Below, piece by piece: positions 56,324 through 64,000 of a DNA stretch of 64,000 nt; the first letter of the stretch is position 1; every line of letters begins with the position of its first letter. The stretch comes from Flavobacteriales bacterium (GTDB lineage: Bacteria > Bacteroidota > Bacteroidia > Flavobacteriales_D > Crocinitomicaceae). The position numbers were made by a program, and so were the translations under genes. The stretch is from NCBI GenBank assembly GCA_947470515.1, contig CANITF010000008.1:49387-113386 (forward strand), in the 5' to 3' direction. The notes below the pieces were generated by a model that saw only the letters and a program-made list of their open reading frames with translations, searched no databases and was not told the DNA's origin.

Positions 56324-56331
56324 CAAAATTA
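56324..56331 (-). promoter_or_regulatory. Probable -7 box (TAATTTTG on the - strand) for the CYTH gene
   Basis: CAAAATTA on the + strand reads TAATTTTG on the - strand and ends five bases before the CYTH ATG at 56318, suggesting a leaderless or very short-leader message. Confidence 0.45.
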
Positions 56332-56518
56332 GCTAATTTATAGTTAAGGATAATTAGTACTTACTAAAACTAACTAAAGGTTATGATTGAATTGATTCTT
56401 ATGAGAGAAATTAGTCAAATCACCAAACAAAAATTTTAATTCGAGACAAGAAATTAATTATTCTTAATTGAAATAATATCTATTAAAAGCTGTTCATACA
56501 AAAGCATTTAGTAAGTGC

Positions 56519-56547
56519 TTTGCAACTCATAATTCTAACTACATTTG
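56519..56547 (+). promoter_or_regulatory. Promoter TTTG-N17-TACATTTG for the polysaccharide operon
   Basis: TTTG at 56519-56522 and TACATTTG at 56540-56547, 17 bases apart, end five bases before the ATG at 56553. The spacer 56319-56518 is AT-rich with no other recognised signal. Confidence 0.55.
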
Positions 56548-56552
56548 CCTAC

Positions 56553-57539
56553 ATGAACATTTTTCTTACATATGACTATGAACTTTTCTTTGGAGAATCG
56601 ACTGGTAGCGTGGATAAATGTCTAATCGAACCAACAAATCGCTTATTAAATTTAAGTAAACTATTCAATGTTAAAATGACATTTTTCGTTGATGTTGGCT
56701 ATTTAATTAAGCTAAAGGAATTTGCAATAGATAATTTAGAATTAGCTATTGATCAGCAGAAAGTTCTCGAGCAGTTAAAGTGCATTATTGAAAGTGGTAA
56801 TTCAATTCAATTACACATCCATCCTCATTGGGAAAATTCATTTTATGAAGATGGAAATTGGCATATAATAACAGATAAGTCGTATAAATTAGATGATTTT
56901 TCCGATGAAGAAATTCGCCGTATTGTTAGAAACTACAAATACTTTATTGATACTTTGACTGGTCAAAAAACAACGGCTTTTAGAGCCGGTGGCTGGTGTA
57001 TTCAGCCATTTTATCGCTTAAAAGAACTATTCAAGGAATTAGAAATAACCATTGATTCAAGTGTCTTTCCCGGTGGAAAATTCTTCTCGCTTCATTATGA
57101 TTTTGATTTCACAAATGCTCCAAATAAAGCTAAATATCGATTCGAATCAGACGTATGTATAGAAGATTTGGACGGCTATTTCACCGAATATCCAATAAGT
57201 TCATGGAGGTATTCACCCTTGTTTTATTGGCGTTTATATATTCTTGGAAGATTATTCCCTTCAAAACATAAAATGCTTGGAGATGGTATTTTTCTTTCGC
57301 AACCAGGTAGAAAAAAATCTGTGTTAACAAATTTTACGTGGAATCATGTAAGCACGGATGGATATTACGCCTCAAAGTTGAATACGTGTTTGAAATCATG
57401 TGAAAAACGAAATTTCTCTGACATGGTTATAATAGGTCATCCAAAAAGTATGACGAACTATTCATTTCAAGTCTTGGAAAACTTTATTAAAGACAATCAT
57501 ACCAAACACGCGTTTCGAACGTTTAAAGAATTGCTTTGA
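56553..57539 (+). CDS. Polysaccharide deacetylase (NodB-like, CE4) family protein
   Basis: A 328-residue NodB-homology protein that probably removes N-acetyl or similar groups from a glycan. TYDYELFF near the start holds the catalytic/metal Asp, LHIHPHWEN the metal His pair, and FRAGGWCI the Arg-Gly motif. The C-terminal part lacks the usual second His motif in a form I can place, so activity is uncertain. I start at ATG 56553 rather than TTG 56520. It heads an operon of five overlapping genes with an acyltransferase-like protein, a reductase, a CapD-like enzyme and a thioesterase. Confidence 0.8.
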   Translation: MNIFLTYDYELFFGESTGSVDKCLIEPTNRLLNLSKLFNVKMTFFVDVGYLIKLKEFAIDNLELAIDQQKVLEQLKCIIESGNSIQLHIHPHWENSFYEDGNWHIITDKSYKLDDFSDEEIRRIVRNYKYFIDTLTGQKTTAFRAGGWCIQPFYRLKELFKELEITIDSSVFPGGKFFSLHYDFDFTNAPNKAKYRFESDVCIEDLDGYFTEYPISSWRYSPLFYWRLYILGRLFPSKHKMLGDGIFLSQPGRKKSVLTNFTWNHVSTDGYYASKLNTCLKSCEKRNFSDMVIIGHPKSMTNYSFQVLENFIKDNHTKHAFRTFKELL

Positions 57540-58432
57540 AAATTATCCAACGAGAACATATTGATATTCAAAAATGGAACGCTCTCGTTTCGTCCTCACC
57601 CAACAATTCAGTTTTTTCCTTGTCAACCTATTTGGATGCAGTTGCTGAAAATTGGTGTGTTTTAACAGATGATCAATATTCAAAGGGAATCGCATTGCCA
57701 TATACCGTTCGCTTGGGAATAAAAGTAGTTTACACACCTATTTTTGTGCGTTATTTAGAATGGTTTGGAGAAGAAATAGAAAATCTTGAAACGATTAAAG
57801 CTATTATTCAAAACGAATTTCAACACGGACAATTAAGTTCAACTGTCTGTTTTGAGAACAAGAATTCGGATGAATTTATTTTTCAAATAAGTGAGAATCA
57901 AGACGAACAAGTGATCAATTCTCAAGCAAAACGTATGCTGTCAAAATTTGAAAAAGCGGGTTTTGCAATACATTTAGAAGCTGACGAAGAAGAAATTCTG
58001 AAAATCATCAAGGCAGAATTGCCTCAAAAAGTAAAATCTTTGAATGATAAATCACTCACAAGTTTAGAAGCATTGGTAAAGTCCTTGAAGAAGCATCACC
58101 TTTTGCAGGTTATTGCTGTGAAAAAAGAAGATACACTAGCAGGAGGTTTGTTTTTAGTTGAATTCAATCAATCACTCTTGTATTTAAAAGGTGCATTCAC
58201 TCCTGAGTCTAAAAAAGAAGGTGCAATGTATGGCGTGATGCAATATGCAATTGAATTGGCAAAAGCACAAAATAAACGATTTGATTTTGGTGGCTCAAGA
58301 GTGGAAGGAGTTCGAAGGTTTAATGTAAATTTGGGGGGTAAAGATGTAACATATTATTCGTTTGAATGGGATAATTCACCACTTTGGTTTAAAATTTTGA
58401 AAAGAGCAAAAACAGCATGGAAAAGAAAGTAA
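57536..58432 (+). CDS. FemAB/GNAT-like acyl- or aminoacyltransferase family protein
   Basis: A 298-residue protein with a GNAT/FemAB-like fold: NSVFSLSTYLDAVAENW near the start and FDFGGSRVEGVRRFNVNLGG near the end are typical of the FemX/'GNAT family' group in glycan-linked clusters. It starts at TTG 57536, overlapping the deacetylase stop by four bases (TTGA); no ATG is near. Function may be amino acid or acyl transfer to a surface glycan, by context only. Confidence 0.75.
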   Translation: MKIIQREHIDIQKWNALVSSSPNNSVFSLSTYLDAVAENWCVLTDDQYSKGIALPYTVRLGIKVVYTPIFVRYLEWFGEEIENLETIKAIIQNEFQHGQLSSTVCFENKNSDEFIFQISENQDEQVINSQAKRMLSKFEKAGFAIHLEADEEEILKIIKAELPQKVKSLNDKSLTSLEALVKSLKKHHLLQVIAVKKEDTLAGGLFLVEFNQSLLYLKGAFTPESKKEGAMYGVMQYAIELAKAQNKRFDFGGSRVEGVRRFNVNLGGKDVTYYSFEWDNSPLWFKILKRAKTAWKRK

Positions 58433-59130
58433 TTTTAATTACGGGCGCATCAGGTGGAATGGGAAAAGAAATCACCAAATGGTTCAATACGGATCAGTAC
58501 AAATTGATTTTACATTATCACCTTAATCCTGTTGATTTGGAAGCTTCTGATTCTGTTTTTCATGTTCAAGCTGATTTACGCCAAGAAAAGCAAATAACGG
58601 AGATGGTTGATGCTGCTCTTAAATATTTTGGTCGGATTGATATCCTAATCAACAATGCTGGAATTTCAAAAAGTGCGATGTCTTGGAAAACAGATTATGA
58701 CGCTTGGAAAGAAACACTCGCTATTAATTTGGATGCGCCATTTTTACTTTCAAAAGCTGTAATTCCAAGCATGCGGTCTAACAATTTTGGAAAAATCATT
58801 AATATTTCTTCGGTTGTTGCGCAAACAGGTGCGATTGGAACAGCTGCTTATGCTGCTTCAAAAGCAGGTTTGATTGGGTTAACGAAAACACTTTCGAAAG
58901 AATTGGCGCTCAATAATATAAGTGTCAATGCATTGGCATTGGGGTATTTTAAAATTGGAATGATCGATGATGTTCCAAAAGAACTACAAGAAACGATTAT
59001 TCAAACGATTCCAAAAAAAGAACTTGGGAATCCATCTGCAGTATGTAAAACCATTGAATGGCTTATTTCAGATGAAGCTGAATATGTTACAGGCCAAGTC
59101 ATTAATTTAAATGGCGGTATGTACGCTTAA
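58417..59130 (+). CDS. Short-chain dehydrogenase/reductase (FabG-like)
   Basis: A 237-residue SDR. TGASGGMGKEI is the NAD(P) motif, NNAGIS the second, and the catalytic Ser/Tyr/Lys lie in NISSVVAQTG and AAYAASKAGLIG. C-terminal ITGQVINLNGG-like end (VTGQVINLNGGMYA) is typical of 3-oxoacyl-ACP reductases. It overlaps the previous gene by 16 bases. Confidence 0.88.
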   Translation: MEKKVILITGASGGMGKEITKWFNTDQYKLILHYHLNPVDLEASDSVFHVQADLRQEKQITEMVDAALKYFGRIDILINNAGISKSAMSWKTDYDAWKETLAINLDAPFLLSKAVIPSMRSNNFGKIINISSVVAQTGAIGTAAYAASKAGLIGLTKTLSKELALNNISVNALALGYFKIGMIDDVPKELQETIIQTIPKKELGNPSAVCKTIEWLISDEAEYVTGQVINLNGGMYA

Positions 59131-59146
59131 AATCCGCTCAAATTCT

Positions 59147-59154
59147 TATTTTTG
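59147..59154 (+). promoter_or_regulatory. Possible -7 box (TATTTTTG) before the CapD-like gene
   Basis: TATTTTTG fits TAnnTTTG but lies only three bases before the ATG at 59158, so either it gives a leaderless message starting near or inside the codon, or it is a chance match within an operon. Confidence 0.3.
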
Positions 59155-59157
59155 TTC

Positions 59158-61038
59158 ATGTTTAGATTAAAAGCCAATACACCAAGATGGGTTATCATTC
59201 TATTAGATTTGATGCTTTCCTTGTTCGCTTTAATCTTTGCATATCTCATTCGCTTCGACTTAAAAGCAGATCGTAATTTAATCGAACAAGAATGGTTGAT
59301 CCTATCGAAATCTATTCTCGTCTTTTTCGCTGTAAAACTGATCGTTTTTTATCTCTTTAAAATCCACAAAGGAATCGTTCGATATACTTCAACAGAAGAT
59401 ATTCGTAGAATCTTTTTAGCTGTTTCAACTTGTTCTGTTATTTATTTAATGCTGGGTTATTTGAGATATTCACGTTTTGATGGCTATTTCTTATTTCCTA
59501 TGTCTATTTTGATAATGGAATTTTTAGCATGTGTAGTATTAATGATTGGTTCTCGATTCACAGTAAAATTATTATACCTTGAGTCTATAAAATCTAATCA
59601 AAAGGAGGAACGGATTTTAATTTATGGTGCAGGTGTTTCAGGTTTAATTACAAAAAAAACCATTGAAAAAGATGCTCGCTTGATGTATAAAATCGTTGGT
59701 TTTATTGACGATAACAAGAAAATGGATGGCACACGTTTGGAAGGGGCATCTGTTTCTCATACTTCCAAATTGGAGCATATAATTAAAGAAGAGGCTATTA
59801 CGACTGTTATCATCGCAATTCAAAAACCGGATGAAGACAAGCGAAAAAATATCGTTGAATTGTGTTTGGCATTGAATGTAAAAATTCAAAAAGTACCGAA
59901 CCTAAAAAGTTGGATCAACGGCGAATTTTCAACCAAACAAATTGCCAAAATCAACATTGAAGATTTATTGGGGAGAAAACCAATCGTGTTGAACGAGGAT
60001 ACAATTTCAAGTGAATTGAAAGGTAAAACTATATTAGTTTCGGGAGCAGCAGGTTCTATTGGTAGTGGAATGGTGCGACAAATTGCGAAATACCAGCCTA
60101 AAAGAATTGTGTTATTAGATCAAGCAGAATCTCCTTTGTATGATTTTCAAAATGAGTTGTTTTCCAATTTTCCTGATTTAAATTTTGAAGTGGTGATTGG
60201 CGATATTCGCAGTTATGAGCGAATGGAACGTCTTTTTGACTTTTTCAAACCAGATTATGTCTTTCACGCTGCAGCATATAAACACGTGCCTTTGATGGAA
60301 AGTAATCCGTCAGAAGCAGTTTTAACGAACGTAAAGGGAACAAAGAATTTGGTTGATCTAGCCTTAAAATTCAAAGTGAATAAGTTTGTCATGATTTCAA
60401 CGGATAAAGCGGTAAACCCAACGAATGTGATGGGAGCATCCAAACGCATCGCTGAGATTTATGCGCAGGCAGCAAATGATAAAGGAATTACCAAGTTTGT
60501 CACTACCCGTTTTGGAAATGTTCTTGGTTCGAATGGTTCTGTTATTCCTCTGTTTCAAAGACAAATAGAACAGGGTGGACCAATCACCGTTACAGACGAA
60601 AGAGTAACGCGTTTCTTTATGACAATTCCGGAAGCGTGTCAATTGGTTTTGGATGCTGGAACGATGGGAGAAGGCGGTGAAATCTTTGTTTTTGACATGG
60701 GCGAATCAGTTAAAATAATTGATTTAGCGGAGAAAATGATTCAGTTGAGTGGATTGGAATTAGGGAAAGATATTGAGATAAAAATAACTGGATTGCGTCC
60801 TGGCGAAAAACTATACGAAGAATTATTAGCGGAAGAAGAAAATACCATTCAAACGCATCATCCGTTAATATTGAAAGCGAAAGTTCGTAAAGAAGAAGCT
60901 GCGCAATTGGAAGAAATTGAATTGTTGATTCAACTATTTGAATCGCAAAAGAATGATGAGATTGTAACCAAAATGAAACAAATTGTTCCTGAGTTTATTA
61001 GTAATAATTCAGATTACGAAAAACTCGATAAAAAATGA
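59158..61038 (+). CDS. CapD/WbpM-like nucleotide-sugar epimerase/dehydratase, membrane-bound
   Basis: A 626-aa polysaccharide biosynthesis protein: four N-terminal membrane helices (about 12-32, 49-68, 82-101, 112-133), then a CoA-binding-like Rossmann (ILIYGAGVSGLITKKTI), then an extended SDR with VSGAAGSIGSGMVRQI, the VFHAAAYKHVPLMESNP segment, SSTDKAVNPTNVMGASKR (Thr/Lys catalytic, here ISTDKAVNPTNVMGASKRIAE) and TRFGNVLGSNGSVIP. This matches 4,6-dehydratases such as PglF/WbpM that start bacillosamine or quinovosamine sugars. Starts at ATG 59158. Confidence 0.92.
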   Translation: MFRLKANTPRWVIILLDLMLSLFALIFAYLIRFDLKADRNLIEQEWLILSKSILVFFAVKLIVFYLFKIHKGIVRYTSTEDIRRIFLAVSTCSVIYLMLGYLRYSRFDGYFLFPMSILIMEFLACVVLMIGSRFTVKLLYLESIKSNQKEERILIYGAGVSGLITKKTIEKDARLMYKIVGFIDDNKKMDGTRLEGASVSHTSKLEHIIKEEAITTVIIAIQKPDEDKRKNIVELCLALNVKIQKVPNLKSWINGEFSTKQIAKINIEDLLGRKPIVLNEDTISSELKGKTILVSGAAGSIGSGMVRQIAKYQPKRIVLLDQAESPLYDFQNELFSNFPDLNFEVVIGDIRSYERMERLFDFFKPDYVFHAAAYKHVPLMESNPSEAVLTNVKGTKNLVDLALKFKVNKFVMISTDKAVNPTNVMGASKRIAEIYAQAANDKGITKFVTTRFGNVLGSNGSVIPLFQRQIEQGGPITVTDERVTRFFMTIPEACQLVLDAGTMGEGGEIFVFDMGESVKIIDLAEKMIQLSGLELGKDIEIKITGLRPGEKLYEELLAEEENTIQTHHPLILKAKVRKEEAAQLEEIELLIQLFESQKNDEIVTKMKQIVPEFISNNSDYEKLDKK

Positions 61039-61433
61039 TTGCACCAGCAAAAATACAAGTACGCTTTTCTGATTTAGATGTCTTAGGACACGTTAATAAT
61101 ACAATTTACTTAAGCTATTTTGAAATGGCACGTGTACATTATTTCAAAGAATTACTTGGTGAAGGGTGGGATTGGAACAAATTCGGAATCGTTTTAGCAA
61201 AAAATGAAGTAGAGTATTTTAAATCAGTGTTGTTAAATCACGAGCCATTAATTACTATTTACACAGAACATATTGGTTCTAAAAGTTTTACTTTGGGCTA
61301 TGAATTGCATGTAAATAATGAATTATTCGCAAAAGGACAATCAATTCAAGTTTGTTTCGATGCTTCCATTCAACAATCGATTCTTGTTCCCGATCAAATG
61401 CGCATGCAACTTGAAAGAATCATTAGGGAATAG
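61035..61433 (+). CDS. Acyl-CoA thioesterase, 4HBT family
   Basis: A 132-residue hot-dog thioesterase: VRFSDLDVLGHVNNTIYLSYFEMAR contains the catalytic Asp of the 4HBT/YbgC group. Starts at an ATGA overlap with the CapD-like gene, so it belongs to the same transcript. Substrate unknown. Confidence 0.9.
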   Translation: MIAPAKIQVRFSDLDVLGHVNNTIYLSYFEMARVHYFKELLGEGWDWNKFGIVLAKNEVEYFKSVLLNHEPLITIYTEHIGSKSFTLGYELHVNNELFAKGQSIQVCFDASIQQSILVPDQMRMQLERIIRE

Positions 61434-61462
61434 TTTTTGCCAAGATTAAAAAAACCAATTAT

Positions 61463-62536
61463 ATGAAAGCATTACTCATTATTTTATTTGTTGTTGGAAA
61501 TTTATTCTCTTCTTGGAGTCAAATTCCAGTAGTAAAAAAAGAAAATCCATGTGTAAAAACGAAAAGTGGCAAAGAACAACGCTATCTGGAATGGGAATGT
61601 GGCAAATTGGCCGGTGTCATTGATTGCAATGAGAAATTGACGTATGATGAAGATACAAAAACAATACTAAGTGGGAATATTGGTTCTCCTTTTACGGGAA
61701 CGTGTGAGTCATGTTTTATGAATGGGCTTTTGGAAAGAAGAGTCACTTTTGTAAATGGAAAGGAAAACGGAATAGACACATCTTATTATAAATCTGGTTG
61801 TCCACAAGTTATGCGTAATCATGTTTTAGGGGTTGAGTCAGGTCAATGGTTTTACTTCTATGACAGTACAAATTATATTGCTTGGGAAATGAATTATAAC
61901 CTGGGACAAAAACATGGTAAGCAACTCTATTTAACGAAAGAAGGGGATACAACACGCATCGAATTCTATTCCAATGGAAAGTTGAACGGTGTTAAGAAAA
62001 GCTATTATCCGAAGTCTAAAATTGAAAAGGAAATAACCTATGTTCAAGGACTCATGGAAGGTCCATTCAAAGCGTATAATCGTGAAGGTAAAATTATTCA
62101 AGAACTTTCTTACAAGCAAGGGAAGAAAAATGGTGAATTGAAGTATTATTATGATGATGGTGTTTTATTATCAGTAGAACATTGGACGATGGATGTGAAA
62201 GATGGTGAGTTTAAAACATTTTATTATGAAGGGAATATCCAAAAAATGGAGAACTATAAAAAAGGTGTTCCTGAAGGATGGTTTGAAGAAAAATGGCCAG
62301 ATGATAAGTTCAAACAACGCGCATTATACAAAAAAGGAATAATCATCGAAGAACATCGTTTTGACGAACATGGAGTTGAAAACTATACGTTTGGTGTTGA
62401 AGCAGAAGGAGGCAAGGAAGATGATGCAATGCCTAGTTCTAAAAAGAAAAAGAAGTCCCATTCGACAAGCTCAGAGACAAAAAAGAAAAAGAAAAAGAAA
62501 GAAGATAAAAGTGGTGGTATAATTAAAATGGAATAA
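61463..62536 (+). CDS. Exported MORN-repeat protein with Lys-rich tail
   Basis: A 357-residue protein with signal peptide (MKALLIILFVVGNLFSSWSQ), then seven or so MORN_2-like repeats (NGLLERRVTFVNGKENGIDT, NGVKKSYYPKSKIEKEITYV, GPFKAYNREGKIIQEL...). YwqK-type. The C-terminus is a Lys/Ser-rich tail (about 320-357) that includes STSSETKKKKK, encoded partly by a REP-like motif. Function unknown; it may bind surface glycan or lipids. Confidence 0.83.
   Translation: MKALLIILFVVGNLFSSWSQIPVVKKENPCVKTKSGKEQRYLEWECGKLAGVIDCNEKLTYDEDTKTILSGNIGSPFTGTCESCFMNGLLERRVTFVNGKENGIDTSYYKSGCPQVMRNHVLGVESGQWFYFYDSTNYIAWEMNYNLGQKHGKQLYLTKEGDTTRIEFYSNGKLNGVKKSYYPKSKIEKEITYVQGLMEGPFKAYNREGKIIQELSYKQGKKNGELKYYYDDGVLLSVEHWTMDVKDGEFKTFYYEGNIQKMENYKKGVPEGWFEEKWPDDKFKQRALYKKGIIIEEHRFDEHGVENYTFGVEAEGGKEDDAMPSSKKKKKSHSTSSETKKKKKKKEDKSGGIIKME
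62457..62475. repeat. REP-like motif in the MORN-protein tail
   Basis: CCCATTCGACAAGCTCAGA in the coding sequence encodes His-Ser-Thr-Ser-Ser. It is the same core as in the ABC-F gene at 14776 (TTCGACRAGCTCAG). Confidence 0.65.
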
Positions 62537-63745
62537 ATGAACATCGCAATAATTGGAGGAGGAGCAGCAGGTTTTTTTGCTGCTCTTTCTGCTAAAAAAC
62601 ACTTTCCTGATTACACCGTAATTATTTTTGAGAAGTCAGCTAAAGTGCTTTCTAAAGTGAAAATTTCTGGCGGCGGACGCTGCAATGTTACAAATGCGTG
62701 TTTCGATAATAAAGAATTAGCAAAACATTATCCAAGGGGAGAAAATAATCTACGGAAAGCCTTTGAGCAATTCAATGCGCAATCAACGGTTGATTGGTTT
62801 GAGCAAAGAAACGTAGCCTTAAAAACTTATCCTGACAATTGTATTTTTCCACAATCAAATGATTCTCAAACAATCATTGACTGTTTCACAAAAGAGGCAA
62901 CAACATTGGGGATTGAAATAAAATTCAACCAATCCATCACAGCAATTAGCAGAACTGAAAATGGGTTTGAATTAAGTACAAGAGAAACTAAATTCCACGC
63001 TGATAAAGTGATTGTAACCACTGGCGGACACCCAAAACGTTCGGGGTTAGAATGGCTTGAAAAATTGGGTCACACAGTAATAGAACCTGTTCCGTCCTTG
63101 TTCACATTCAATATGCCACAAGATCCTATTCGTGAATTAATGGGCAATGTTGTTGAAAACGCAACTGTAAAAGTAGAAGGAACGAAGTTAATTGGAAAAG
63201 GTCCGTTACTTGTGACACATTGGGGCATGAGTGGTCCAGCCATCTTGCAACTTTCAGCTTGGGGAGCACGAATTTTAGCTTACAAAGCCTATCAGTTTTC
63301 AGTTTTAGTGAATTGGTTGGATGATGAAAAGGACGAAGGATTAAGAGTGCATTTATCAAAAATCATTGAAGAACATGGTGGTAAAATGATTGGCAATTTG
63401 AATCCGTTTCCTATGACGAGTAGGTTGTGGAATTTTTTGTTGACCAAATCAGAAATTAATCCTGAAATGAGGTGGAATGACCTCGGTAAAAACGTAACCA
63501 ACAAACTCGTCAACACACTTATTAATGACTGTTATGTGGTAAGTGGAAAAACTACCTTCAAAGAAGAATTTGTCACGGCAGGAGGAATCTCCTTGCAAGA
63601 TGTCAACTTCAAAACGATGGAAAGTAAAATTGTTCCAGGAATGTTCTTCGCGGGAGAAGTACTGGATATTGATGGAATCACGGGAGGTTTCAACTTCCAA
63701 GCTGCATGGACAACGGGTTTTGTGGCAGGAAAAAGTGTAGGGTAA
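62537..63745 (+). CDS. HI0933/YhiN-family flavoprotein
   Basis: A 402-residue NAD(P)/FAD-dependent oxidoreductase. Dinucleotide motif IIGGGAAGFFAALSA at the start, ISGGGRCNVTNAC, and the C-terminal GEVLDIDGITGGFNFQAAWTTGFVAGK as in HI0933-type flavoproteins of unknown substrate. ATG at 62537 directly after the stop of the MORN gene. Confidence 0.92.
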   Translation: MNIAIIGGGAAGFFAALSAKKHFPDYTVIIFEKSAKVLSKVKISGGGRCNVTNACFDNKELAKHYPRGENNLRKAFEQFNAQSTVDWFEQRNVALKTYPDNCIFPQSNDSQTIIDCFTKEATTLGIEIKFNQSITAISRTENGFELSTRETKFHADKVIVTTGGHPKRSGLEWLEKLGHTVIEPVPSLFTFNMPQDPIRELMGNVVENATVKVEGTKLIGKGPLLVTHWGMSGPAILQLSAWGARILAYKAYQFSVLVNWLDDEKDEGLRVHLSKIIEEHGGKMIGNLNPFPMTSRLWNFLLTKSEINPEMRWNDLGKNVTNKLVNTLINDCYVVSGKTTFKEEFVTAGGISLQDVNFKTMESKIVPGMFFAGEVLDIDGITGGFNFQAAWTTGFVAGKSVG

Positions 63746-64000
63746 ATTACAAACTACAAATTACAAGTTGCTAGTTGGACATCCCAGACTTAAGCGTCTT
63801 TGTGCCCTTTGTGCCCTTGTGGTAAAAAATTGAGTTACAAATTACTAGTTGCACACCCCAAACTTAAGCGTCTTTGTGCCCTTTGTGCCCTTGTGGTAAA
63901 AAATTGAGTTACAAATTACAAATTACTAGTTGCACACCCCAAACTGAAGCGTCTTTGTGCCCTTTGTGCCTTTGTGGTAAAAAAATGACTTACAAATCAC
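63746..64000. repeat. Tandem repeat array at the window end (74-81 bp units)
   Basis: Three copies of a unit carrying AAGCGTCTTTGTGCC, CTTTGTGCCCTTGTGGTA and ACAAATTACTAGTTGCAC-type stretches, with unit starts (AAGCG) at 63792, 63866 and 63947. The step is 74 then 81 bases; the extra seven are one more ACAAATT unit. The array runs off the window. No gene is present. Confidence 0.9.

Noticed and set aside
63746..64000. CRISPR-like array
   Set aside because: Whole units repeat with only slippage differences; there are no unique spacers of even length and no cas genes.

Overview
The window is a single-contig stretch of an AT-rich bacterial chromosome that looks like Bacteroidota, probably order Flavobacteriales (a Fluviicola/Crocinitomicaceae-like lineage is my guess from gene content, not a proven placement). 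The evidence is the absence of Shine-Dalgarno sequences before starts, many TAnnTTTG promoter boxes, a type IX secretion sorting domain on a large secreted protein, and Bacteroidota-typical families (DUF4293, DUF2795, BBP2 porin, DUF4139, SIMPL, DUF721 after recF). I found no rRNA, tRNA, CRISPR array or intact insertion sequence.

Layout. 1-15070 is housekeeping on the + strand: the end of pyrB, a STAS protein, RNase Z, topoisomerase IV (parE-parC), a SIMPL protein, a porin, ornithine aminotransferase, a phosphohexomutase, chorismate synthase, a DUF4293 membrane protein and an ABC-F ATPase. 15071-22705 is a formate/C1 module: formate-tetrahydrofolate ligase, FdhD, and a two-gene soluble NAD-linked formate dehydrogenase with a NuoE-NuoF fusion and a NuoG-like/molybdopterin catalytic subunit. 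A perfect 27-bp inverted repeat brackets it. 22706-41975 is almost all on the - strand: an M1 peptidase with a barrel-like tail, a giant repeat-duplicated T9SS cargo protein, a thioredoxin-domain lipid- or envelope-side protein, an FtsX-type ABC exporter, miaA with no normal start codon, a MltF-type lytic transglycosylase, ACP phosphodiesterase, cobalamin adenosyltransferase, a pseudo-receiver/adenylate cyclase/HD protein, ispH and a DUF4139 protein. 42027-46886 holds a SanA-like gene, glmM, ribH, a TPR membrane protein and recF-DUF721.

46887-52316 is the most accessory-looking part. It has a 36-bp perfect inverted repeat, heptamer tandem repeats, a DUF4143 AAA ATPase sitting between two 59-bp direct copies of the 3' end of an RNA methyltransferase gene, a frameshifted KilA-N gene, and a REP-like palindromic element. 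52317-63745 returns to ordinary genes: a TauE/SafE permease, threonine aldolase, small unknown proteins, a SOUL protein, a CYTH protein, and a tightly packed envelope/polysaccharide operon (NodB-like deacetylase, FemAB/GNAT-like protein, SDR reductase, CapD-like epimerase/dehydratase, 4HBT thioesterase), then a MORN-repeat protein and an HI0933-type flavoprotein. The window ends in a tandem array of about 74-81 bp units.

The most interesting signals are structural: (1) the DUF4143 gene with reconstituted gene 3' ends, which looks like site-specific or homology-driven insertion; (2) the inverted repeat around the formate module; (3) repeat elements (CTTCGACAAGCTCAG type) that have become part of two proteins as a Ser-Thr-Ser-Ser linker; (4) a family of 7-bp-period spacer repeats (YACRAAT) at several gene ends; and (5) miaA, where the conserved P-loop is in frame but only ATC/ATA codons are available to start it.
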